Positions 25,201 to 35,306 of a DNA stretch of 64,000 bases are shown here, one piece after another. The notes below the pieces were generated by a model that saw nothing but the letters and a program-made list of their open reading frames with translations, had not been told where the DNA came from and did not search any database. Source of the stretch: Apostichopus japonicus (taxonomy: Eukaryota; Echinodermata; Holothuroidea; Aspidochirotida; Stichopodidae); assembly GCF_037975245.1 (NCBI RefSeq), contig NC_092576.1, positions 9,503,501-9,567,500 on the forward strand. The letters are read 5' to 3'. Each line of letters opens with the position of its first letter. Position 1 is the stretch's first letter. Made by a program: the position numbers and the translations under genes.

Positions 25201-28200
25201 TTCAGCGATCCTCCGCATACCAAAGTGCCCCCACACCTGTCACCCCTCCTTGTACAGTGCCTGGGGTTTACACTTTTATATAAGGTAAACAGTATATTAA
25301 AAACATCCTGAAAAATGGTGTTAAACCTTGCTCGGAATTTCCAGAACTATTTTGCTCAGATACAGAAATTTCAACACTTGAACCATCTTGAGACAATGAG
25401 GACTGTTAAATTAGGCAATTAAATCCCTCACAAATATCTGTACAAAGTGATACATGCCATTGAGGTGTTACTGTACTGTAGTCTGTACCAATATAGGCCT
25501 CAATTTTTTAACATGGATGATTAATATGAAATGTTTGGGTGGAAAAGAACATTGCACAAAAATTCTACAGGAAAGAAACAAAGAGCACTTACTTTAAAGA
25601 GTTCACTTTCAACATATATACATGTACAAAAGTCAAATGCTTTAGTCAATAAAATACATAATTCAAGATGTTTTGATGGTCTGAGTGTTTTTAATCCATC
25701 AGCTTACTTCACAATGGCCACTGTAACACATCAATACAAAACTACAAAATATGTTTTCAAAATTTAGCTGCACATGATTAATAGCCCTCTCTTTCTTTTT
25801 CCTTTTGCTTCCTACTGTAGCATATGTTCTTCTTTGCTATAATAGAAAGTTATTAAACATGTCTAAACACTTAAAAGCAGTCATTGTTTCTGAAGTACTG
25901 TACATCACAGTACAGGTTACTATAGGTCACAATTATTTGTTTCTCAATAACACATTTTCATTTTGTAACAGGCTATCTGCCATTAGCATATATAATTACA
26001 ACTTACAGTAGGCCTTACAAGTGGTCATTCATTTCCATTCCCATATTTATTCTATTTCAATTTCTTTAGACCTATTAAGCTAATCAATGTAACTTTGGCC
26101 TTCATTGGCCATACTTCACTGGCAAATTAGGCTAATGAATCAGTGCAGGCCTGTAGGCTATTTATACTAGGCCTAGGCCAGTAATATGAATAAAATAGTT
26201 GGAGTAGGCCTTGCCTAACTTTACTGTTACTTGTTAGTGTTACTGGTTTTAAGTCATCAGTTTCCAAAAAAAAATGTTTACTATATGTATAATTTGAAAT
26301 TGTATAAACAATAGGTCTAGGCTTTATACAGAACACGGTCTGTGATATTAGCCTAGGTATAAGCTTTAGGATCTCACTTACTTAGGTTAGCCAGTGATAC
26401 AAGTGGCGTTGTCAAAATGATCGCAAAATAGGTACCCATAGCCTAGTACCAGTTGAGTTAGTTCTAAACTCGGTTCCAACTCAAAAGTTTCACTGTGCAT
26501 CGAGCAAGGTGGAACGGACGCGTCATACAAATACACAGACCTTTGTTCAGATTTCATTAGAATCTAGTACAAGAACAGAACAACTAGATAAGAAGACTGT
26601 CGAAAAATATAGTACCTTTATATTTACAACGAAAGGTTGCGAAATGATTGGAAATCTTGATGTAAATTGTTGACTTACCACCGCTAACTGTAACGCCATC
26701 CGTATTGATCCATGGTGGTGTTGTCAATATATATCCGGTAATACGGAATACGGTACCGTTGACTGTTGTAAATATCTGTTCATTTAGCACACGCGTTGAT
26801 ATTCTGTGATGTAATATGACGCACAAAACTTACAAACCAACCAACTTTCAAAACGATACTTTTAATGTAGTTTAAGTGAAACAACGTACTTTGACAGCCT
26901 CGGCACTGAAAAGCAAATGACTCTTTTAGTAATCAAAGAACAGTATTTGGAACGCGTTACTAAGGTTACAACCCTGTAATATACTTGTTTGAGAGTAACA
27001 TTACCGTGTCGCGCCAAATTATGCTTTCCTACATAGATATAGATCTACCTTTCAGCATATTGATCAAACAACGTGCGTCCTTCTTAGTCAGAAGTGATGA
27101 TTCTATTGTACACATGACCTATGAATAGGATTTTGATCGCATTCCTGTATGACATGGGTGTGTTTGCTAGCCACAAAAAAGGAACCAAAGGTTTCACGTA
27201 CTATTTCCACTTTACTGGCGTCGCATCCGTTAGCTGTAGGATCCGCAGTTGTATATATTGTTCATTAAATATTCATGAATTACCATGACCGTCAAAAAGA
27301 AAATCACAGAGAAGTTTATTTATGATTTAAAATTAAGTAATATAAACTTTTATTTTACACTACTGTTTCTGAGACAGCAGCAACTGAAGGTGTCAAGTAC
27401 GGTACATTTTGTAGAGTAGCCTACCCAAAGTTCATGGTCGGTGCGGCAACGACGGGGCCAGTTGAACAAGCCTCGATCCCCCACCCCAACCCCTCATCCC
27501 CTACCCTTCCCGTTTCTGAAAACGTTAACAGTGCCCTAAAAATTGTTCTTTTGTAAGTTTTGTTAAAAACATTTATTTACAGTAGTTCAATGAAAATTAA
27601 AATATATCAACAGTGCAAAATGCAATTTTAATGTGTCATGGAACGTCCTGTAACCTCAAATCAAATTAAAATACCCAGTGTCGATCCTTGATCAGGCCAC
27701 CCCCTCCCCGCCCACCGGATTGAACCATCTTTCTTCCCCACCCCCCAACCCCGTGCATTTGAGGCGTCGAGGACAACAAGAAAATACTAATACTTTCTTT
27801 GTGTCTTGAAGTCCGTACTCCTATATTAGATATACCGGATACAATCCTCGACTTGCTGTCGGAGTGAGGGTCGGGGATCGTCGAGGGGCTGATGAGGGTG
27901 TGTTTGTAAACTATGCCAATTAATCAGTGAGCCGTTATCCATATAATCTGTCGATGTACTCAAAACACATTTTCATAATATATATTCGCCAACAACTTTT
28001 TTTCTTTCTGTTTTTGTTTCAAATAAAACCGATTCCTGTGTTCATCAACTTGAATTCCACTTCGGGAAACTTGAGCCGAATCTTATGAAGTATATTTCCC
28101 TAAAAAAAACTTGCCTTGAACTACTCGGTATTAATTTCATACCCTAGTATGATGCCACCCCCCCCCCCCCTCCTCCTCCTATCAATGAAGAACAACTACA

Positions 28201-30989
28201 TGATATATGTCAGTATAGCTTTCCTTACACTGAGCCTTCCCCTTCCACAAAGCCATCATGGCGCATATCATACTGACCCATTCTCGAGGTCCTTCAACAT
28301 CAAACCTGTCTACGCCACTTCAAAAGTATATTTTGAAGTTCGAACTATCTACATTTTAAATCATATATAGGCCTTTATATCTTGTAAATTAAATTTGCAC
28401 TGAAAAAAAGGGGTTTTTTTTAAATGGTTTTATGCAAAAGAAGATTATATTTTCCCAGATCAAGCAATCTTGTTCCCGAGTTATACTTCCAAGGTAATTG
28501 ACAACATCTGTCAGACTGTACATTACTGAAATTAGTTTAGGGGTGCCTGTGAGAATGAAGAGGAGGCATAGATGGATTCAGGGGGGTAGATATAACAGGA
28601 CAAAATTCATTCAAGTCAAGATCATTACCTAACTTTTCAGCAATATGTAGTTAACCGGATACTGTACGGATGTGTGAACAATCAGAAGCGTATGTGTAGC
28701 ACTGTGTACAACGGTTAAAATAGATGGCGCTAGACAAGAATATCATACAATGATTTATTGTTCATTTTTCATGCATTGCCTCTAACAGCAACAAATAAGG
28801 AATAAATACCAACAATTGGGAATCAGGAATGAAGTTATGTTTCGTCTGCGAAGGATGAAATCTAAATATCGCCATGCCATTTCCAGATATACCTGGTTGA
28901 AGTTGTCACACTCTGTTCAGAAAGAGAATCAAGTACGTCTGATTTGATATAGATGTCATAAAAAAATGTTTATACGTGTGGCTTAATTTTTTTTTTTTCT
29001 CATTCCGAGTTTTGGCCTTGTATTGCCGTACGGTTCCAATTTTCACCCGCTGTGTTGTGAATAACGATTACCTCGCTCGAGTATGTTTATATTAAGATGA
29101 ATTCAATGTTAATAAAAAGGGGAATTTAAAAATAGGTAAAGTGTATATCTGATATCACTTTCAGTATACAAAGAGTAAAAAATTGGAATGAACTTACCTT
29201 GAAAAGACATGGATGTAGGGAAGCTGTTAAAACAATAATGTCGGGGAACCGACAGAGTGTGCAGATCTTCACCAAAAGCATTTCAGTTTTGTACATGTTA
29301 CCGTGGCCCAGGTAGGATATGAAAATTCCGATCACTTTTTATCAAAATTTCTGCTTTTGTAAACTGCACGAATTTTAATGTGTTACGTCAAGATTTTCGA
29401 GAAAAAATAAGATAAAATATAGATTAATTATGCCCATCTGGGAAGCTTAAAGTTTGATTGCCTGGTTTTCTTTTTCTAAAGTATAAGATACTGAAGGGCT
29501 TCATGTTGGGGACCGTGTTGGGGACCGTGTTGGGAGGCGATGGGCTTTATCATTAACTTCGATATTTGATCTCAAAAATGTGACGTTTCATTGTTACCGT
29601 AAAGTTCTGACATTTTGTCTAGGAATTGTCACGTTCAATCTTGAAAAAAAAGTGATCTTTTAGCATTAATTTTCGATTTTTTTATCTCGTAGTTTCGACT
29701 TCGTTCCTCGAATCCCTCCACCTCCATTTTATCTCGAAATGTTCATGTTATATCTCAGAAATTTCGACATTTATCTCAAACTTCGACGGATTATGAAAGT
29801 AAAGAATAGATGATTAGATTGTTCAATCGTCCACGCATAACGTTCAGTGTCAGCAGGCCATATGACGCTTTAGCTAGGAGTTAAGGTTTGAAACATTTCG
29901 TCGGGCGAACAGAGCTTTGTCGGGCGAAAGCTTGCTCACCTAATCCTCCCCCTCCTCCAATAACTAACTTATCTTAAAGAAATGACAAAACAATTTTCCC
30001 TCAAGTGCATATATCCATTGAAACTTCAACTTGCTAGGCTCGTAGAATGATTTTTATACATCTTGAGATAGTTCGTTTTCAAAGAGCAGTGCACTGGACT
30101 GCTCTGCATATTCTTTCTTATTTCATTCTCTGGGAAATATTTTACAAGTAGTATAGGTGTAATGCAAAGGGTGCTTTCCACCGACGGCGAAATCGGACGA
30201 TGGAACATAATAATTGAGTTTCACATCTAATTGAGTGGAGCGTAGACGCAGCTTGGATGTAACTTTACTCTGCACCCTGTTGTACGCAAATAAACAAAAT
30301 AACAACTGGATATGTACAGACTCTCTTGTTCCTAGTAATTAAACGGGCAACGTTTTTTTTTTTGAGGTCAAGGTATCGCTTTCACGTCTTCCAATCGTCA
30401 ATTTTGTAACAATATAGTAAGCCAGTCAAGCTTGACGTTCGAATACTTTCAAAAGTTCAGCAAGCATCGACCTTGGCCCCGTGAAACGAAAGTATCGCTC
30501 AACCAATCCAAACGTCATCTTTGTTAATGTTATGATCGAAGGTGTTTTCACAGGCATCTCACTTCGTTATTGATATACCCTGAGTGCAACCTAATATTGC
30601 GGCGTCGGCCGGTAGTTCCTTGTTGCTAAAAACGGTTTTTGGTATCTATATGGTATAACAGTAAGTCTAATTGTAATTGAATGCATAAACTGCATGTTAG
30701 AATAGCCTATCGTAACCTTGAGTCCAAAGGCATAAGAAGTAAGATTAAAGGCATTGAAGACTCGCCAAACCGCGTGCCAGTTAAAAGTTAACTTTCCATT
30801 GCATGTAAGTGAAGTTTTCTGCTTGTCGCTACAAAATGCAGACAGTAATGCCTTTAAACTATGAGTGTAATTTTTTTGAACATGTTTTTCCTTTCAGATT
30901 TGATGTCAGGTCGATCTCTGAAGATTCCTTTGATGTGTAAGCATTGATCATCCACAATATCCCAACTGGACAATTCTTCTGCATCAAAA
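22216..30989. other. 8.8 kb intergenic DNA, no gene supported
   Basis: No complete gene was found. A - strand segment at about 26820-26684 stays open and ends at a good donor (GCGGTG|GTAAGTC). It lies in a CpG-containing patch and could be a 5' exon of an unseen gene. About 26140-26400 is dense in TAGGCCTA-like words. From about 26 kb onward the TACAGTA-type words become much rarer. Confidence 0.5.
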
Positions 30990-31125
30990 ATGGTTTTCCA
31001 CAAGTTGAAGTCCTTCGTGTCTTTAACTCTCCTCTCAACATCAGCGTTTTTCTTGAGCAGAACTGTGAAATCCCAAGAAACAGATAAAGCTGGCTCAGAA
31101 ATTCAAACTGGAATTCCAAAGATAG
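30990..31125 (+). CDS. PCYOX1: PCYOX1 coding exon 1 (signal peptide)
   Basis: Encodes residues 1-45 plus one base. The donor is GATAG|GTAGG (phase 1). A strong acceptor (TTTTTCCTTTCAG, ending at 30897) lies upstream of the ATG, so an untranslated first exon probably precedes it. GCAT|GTAAGT at 30805 is a possible donor for it. Confidence 0.9.
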
Positions 31126-33237
31126 GTAGGCCTACTGTATGTTAGCCAAGCTTAATAACTATTTAAATCATGTTAGAAAAGTCAGCCAGATTACACTATG
31201 TACAAGCAAATCACAAAAGGAATATAAATTTGATCAGTGTAAAGTAAAGTAAAATAAAATATATTTTATTTTTGTACTTGTATAAATTATAACATAGTTT
31301 AAGCAATTGCAGTCTTTTATCAAGCTCTGCCTCAGTGGTGGTTACCACTTAAATGGTTTCAGATAGTTAACGTTCAATACTCATTAACATTTAGCTAGTC
31401 TTATATCTTTACACTTGTATAAACAATTAAACATTTACTTTTGCATTACTAAATGTACCGGTACAATGTGCTAAATTCACACAGTATGGTTGTGAATCTA
31501 TCTTAAATCTGTTTTTCTTTTGTTCGTCTGATCAGCTGTTATAGGGGGCGGTATAGGGGGAACCTCCTGTGCATATTTCTTGCAGGAACTATTCCGCGAT
31601 GGAGCGGAGATCGACGTCTACGAGAGAGGAGAGATTGGCGGTCGGATCAAGAGCATCCACATCGCTGGCAGGGACTACGAATCTGGAGCGTCAATCATCC
31701 ATCCAAGAAACAAGTACTTGGTTCAGCATGCTGCAAAGTTTGGTAAGTTTTTGAAAGGTCAAAGGTCATAAGAATTTGAGCAATATATACATAGGCTGAT
31801 CGGTGCTATTGTAGGCCTGTACCACCGGCTGCCTTTGAATAGCATTGTGGTTCCAACAGTTGAACTACATTGAAAATTTGTTCCGTTAAATATTGTGAAA
31901 ATTTTGAGACAGTCTGTGACTTCACAGTGTAAGGGTTATCAGTCTTGCCCTCCAAAGTTTGCTATACATTGATGAAATTGTTTAAGCAGTACTGTTCTGG
32001 AGGTCCAGACTCTCCAAATAGATATTGTAAGCTTCAATTGGACAATTAAATGTCTAAGAGAGAAGGGTGGCAGATAAATGCTTTTTAAAGTTTGAAAGTG
32101 AGTAATTATTATTTGACTTTCTCCCTGTTGGGGAGGTGGTGTGGCGGATGTGGGGGGGGGGGTACAGTAATACCTATGAACTGTAAAGGCTTTTAGCTTA
32201 CCCCAGGCTGGCCGAACGTACTGAAACAGGTTACAACTCAGGTCACTGCCTGCCATTCAAAATATGGAATCTTTGTTTACTAATGTGCTCACAAAAAGTG
32301 TCTTTTGGTTGAAGAATGTTGTCGCATTAAGTCGCATAAAAGTTTGAAAGTGAGAAAATATTTTCATTTCATTTTAAAGCTCTTGGGGAGGTTGAGCGGG
32401 TGGGGGGTACAGCAATACCTTTGACCTGTGAAGGCTTTTAGCCTATCCCAGGCTGGCCTAGCCTACTGCAGCTCATGATTTCTTCTCCTTTCTCTACTAC
32501 TGTTGAACATATTTCCTTTCATGTATCAACCTGAATACAACCACCCCCCCCCCCCCCTCATCAAAACCCCTAATATTGTATGTAAATTTTTTGCTTCACA
32601 GGTCTGAAACATAGAAAGAAGATAAGTTCATTGATGGGAGCTTATAACGGTAGAGAGTTTGTCTTTGAGGAGAGTCAGTGGGGGATTATCACGGTATTAA
32701 AGATGATACTACAGTATGGATTCATGGATCTATGGGGTCTGAGACGAGAAGTCAACAGTATGTTGAATAAATTTGACAAGTGAGTCCAACATCAGAAAGT
32801 TTATAAACCATTAAGTCATAGTTGAAGTATGATGCTGAAAGGGGGAGGGGAGGGGGAGGGAGGGTGTTGAATTAACCTATTAAAAATAAAGCAGGATGTT
32901 TCCAACTAAGAAGTCAGGATTAGAATATTGAGGGATGTGGTGAATTAATTTCCAGAGTGCACAATGTCATCTATTAGACAGAGAGAGCCTGGTATAACTT
33001 TTGCATAAATCCATTTGTGTATATCAAAGTGGGTATGATTGTTGTTTATTAGACTGACAAACTCTGGGTTAGAAAGTTGCGGTTGTGAATATCAAAGTTG
33101 GCATAATGCCATTTTGTTATGATCCTTCAAGGATCTTAATGAGAGACAGATTATAAAGGATCAGAATTAAAGAAAAATAATTGCAAAGGACATGGAGAAT
33201 ATTAAAATAGTTAACAGTATATCTATCTATATATATG

Positions 33238-33271
<34 letters not shown>

Positions 33272-34872
33272 AATGTGTGTATATATGTACTACCATCACT
33301 GCTTTGTCATTAAACCTATTCCTCTGTCTTCCAAGTATTTACAAGCTGCAAGATGAAGGTCAGTCTTTCCTAACATTAAGGGATATGATGCATGCCATGG
33401 GGGGCGATGACTTTGTGAAATGGACAATGCTGCCAGCCGATCAGATGCTCAGGGAAATGAAGTTTTCAGAAAAGTTCATATCAGAGGTTGTTTCCTTGGC
33501 GACCAGGGTCAACTACGGTCAGGATCCCGACATGGAAGGATTTGCAGGTACAAATGGCTGTGAGAGGGAAAAGGGCTGTGGAAGGAAATATGATAGGGTT
33601 GGGGATGGTTGGGGGGGGGGGGGGGTAATGGGAGGAGGAATATGTGCCAAGCAATTTCAAGGTGATCAATATTGAGCCCAAAACTGAAGAATGGCATAAA
33701 CTGTTGAAAGTTTCCCAAGTGACTCTCCTGCAGGTTTCAGTCAGCTATACATCTGGGCATATAATATGTAAGCATAAACAAAATCCATAAATTAAGTTTG
33801 CTAAGCTATTGACAGCAAGCTGAAAATAATACTCTCCTAAAACATATTATAAATTTAAAAAAATTGCGTAATATGGAAAGAAAAAAAAAGTTCCAACTGA
33901 TAAAGTTTATATTAAGTTGATTTATTTGTTAATAAGAGAAGCTATGAAATGCATTTGCGTTGCTTTTTGTGAGAGGTTTTAAATTATGGTTTTGTAACTA
34001 CTAACTACCTAATTTGATTTGCAATAATTCGAATTGTATAATTCGAATTTTTCTTTTTAATGTTTGCTACCTTCTCTGCAGCTTCTGTGTCCTTGGCAGG
34101 AGTTCAGTCGGGGTTGTGGGCAGTAGAGGGCGGCAACATGCTTCTACCCGAGAACTTCCTGACTCAATCCAAAGCAACACGACGAAGCAGTTCAGTGGTC
34201 AGAGTCGCTCTGGGTCAAAACAGTGACAATGTTACGAAGCCATCGTTCATGGTCACTCACACCGATGGAAACAGATCTGAAACAGACCGATATGACATGG
34301 TCGTCATAGCAACACCTTTAGTTCCAGGCATTAGTGAGATAGAATTCGTCGACTTTCCATCTCCTATTGGACCGTTTCCCGGTGAATACTGCAGCACGGT
34401 CGCAACTTTTATCGATGGTACCTTAAACCCCAAAGCTTTCGGTAGAACGAAGGAAGAAGGATTGCCCGATAGTGTGATCACAACCCAAGACATTCCTCTC
34501 GGGATAAGAAGTGTCGCTAAAAATTTCCCCGTCACCATAGAGGGCGATGTCGACAAAGACAAATTTGTATATAAAATCTTCTCTACCGAGAAAGTGAGCG
34601 GATCACAGTTGGATGCTTTGTTTTCATCTCGCAGCGAAGAGCGGTCGGAGGATTGGCTAGCTTACCCCTATTACAAGGATGTAGATATTGATAAGGTGGC
34701 GTCCTTTCAGTTGCATGATGGGATATTTCATGTCTCACCGATAGAGTGGGCAGCCAGCGCGATGGAGATGTCAGTTATCGGAGGAAAGAATGTGGCTCTT
34801 CTTGCCAAGCAGTACTGGAATGGTCTCACTGAAGAAAATGGTAGGACCGGAATTGCAAAAGATGAACTATAG
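30990..34872 (+). CDS. PCYOX1: Prenylcysteine oxidase, five coding exons, 507 aa
   Basis: A FAD-dependent thioether oxidase that splits prenylcysteine into free cysteine and the prenyl aldehyde, the last step in breakdown of prenylated proteins; the family acts in the endomembrane lumen. The join is 30990-31125, 31536-31742, 32602-32779, 33336-33547 and 34082-34872, total 1524 nt. All introns are GT-AG and the frame is continuous. The ATG at 30990 follows an in-frame TGA at 30945. Residues 1-28 form a signal peptide with core FVSLTLLSTSAFFLS. The FAD Rossmann motif GGGIGG is at 49-54, with the partner acidic residue E75 and GGR at 80-82. The family signature WAVEGGN is at 257-263 and a C-terminal flavin-site-like AASAMEMS at 468-475. 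The length matches the roughly 505 aa of vertebrate PCYOX1. The last four residues are KDEL, an ER-retrieval signal on a lumenal protein. Whether this is PCYOX1 or the joint ancestor with PCYOX1L needs a tree. Confidence 0.95.
31536..31742 (+). CDS. PCYOX1: PCYOX1 coding exon 2 (FAD-binding motif)
   Basis: Acceptor GATCAG|CTG, donor TTTG|GTAAGT. Contains GGGIGG, the DVYER acidic end of the second beta strand, and GASIIHP. Confidence 0.95.
32083..32459 (+). repeat. Two diverged copies of a 125-bp unit in PCYOX1 intron 2
   Basis: Copies at about 32083-32213 and 32338-32459 share AAGTTTGAAAGTGAG, TTGGGGAGG, GGTACAG.AATACCT and GCCCAGGCTGGCC-like blocks in order. Confidence 0.8.
32602..32779 (+). 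CDS. PCYOX1: PCYOX1 coding exon 3
   Basis: Acceptor TTGCTTCACAG|GTC, donor GACAA|GTGAGT (phase 2). Encodes the YNGREFVFEESQWGI region, conserved in the family. Confidence 0.93.
33236..33290. repeat. AT/CATA microsatellite in PCYOX1 intron 3
   Basis: TA dinucleotide and ACATA runs just upstream of exon 4. A second tract, poly(G) of about 15 bases, sits at 33611-33625 in intron 4. Confidence 0.85.
33336..33547 (+). CDS. PCYOX1: PCYOX1 coding exon 4
   Basis: Acceptor CTTCCAAG|TAT, donor TTTGCAG|GTAC (phase 1). Encodes MMHAMGGDDF and RVNYGQDPDM, both recognisable family blocks. Confidence 0.93.
34082..34872 (+). CDS. PCYOX1: PCYOX1 coding exon 5, terminal, ends KDEL
   Basis: The acceptor is CTTCTCTGCAG|CTT. 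This large terminal exon encodes residues 245-507. Its last 51 coding bases plus the stop belong to copy 1 of the 61-bp repeat at 34819-35306. Confidence 0.95.
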
Positions 34873-35306
34873 AGGGCCGAATGGTCTCACAGAAGAAAAT
34901 GGTAGGACCGGAATTGCAAAAGATGAATTATAGAGGGTCGAATGGTCTCAGGGAAGAAAATGGTAGGACCGGAATTGCAAAAGATGAATTATAGAGGGTC
35001 GAATGGTCCCACGGAAGAAAATGGTAGGACCGGAATTGCAAAAGATGAATTATAGAGGGTCGAATGGTCTCACCGAAGAAAATGGTAGGACCGGAATTGC
35101 AAAAGATGAATTATAGAGGGTCGAATGGTCTCACCGAAGAAAATGGTAGGACCGGAATTGCAAAAGATGAATTATAGAGGGCCCAATGATCTCAGGGAAG
35201 AAAAGGGTAGGACAGGAATTGCAAAAGATGAATTATAGAGGGTCGAATGGTCTCACCGAAGAAAATGGTAGGACCGGAATTGCAAAAGATGAATTATAGA
35301 GGGTCA
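34819..35306 (+). repeat. 61-bp tandem array, eight copies, copy 1 coding for the KDEL tail
   Basis: Units start exactly every 61 bp: 34819, 34880, 34941, 35002, 35063, 35124, 35185 and 35246. Copy 1 is the end of PCYOX1: it encodes NGLTEENGRTGIAKDEL and the TAG. Copies 2-8 lie in the 3' UTR. Each, read in its own frame, still encodes a 17-residue tail ending GRTGIAKDEL followed by TAG, with small changes in the first half (LREE, PTEE, DLREEKG). Since 61 is not a multiple of three, the copies cannot be read as one protein. Confidence 0.97.

Noticed and set aside
24590-25260. Possible solo LTR beginning TGTAGCGCCCTC
   Set aside because: The start resembles an LTR end, but I could not find a matching CA end or a short target duplication.
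34060-34562. Antisense frame of about 100 codons opposite PCYOX1 exon 5
   Set aside because: Shadow of the coding strand; the + strand protein is clearly conserved.
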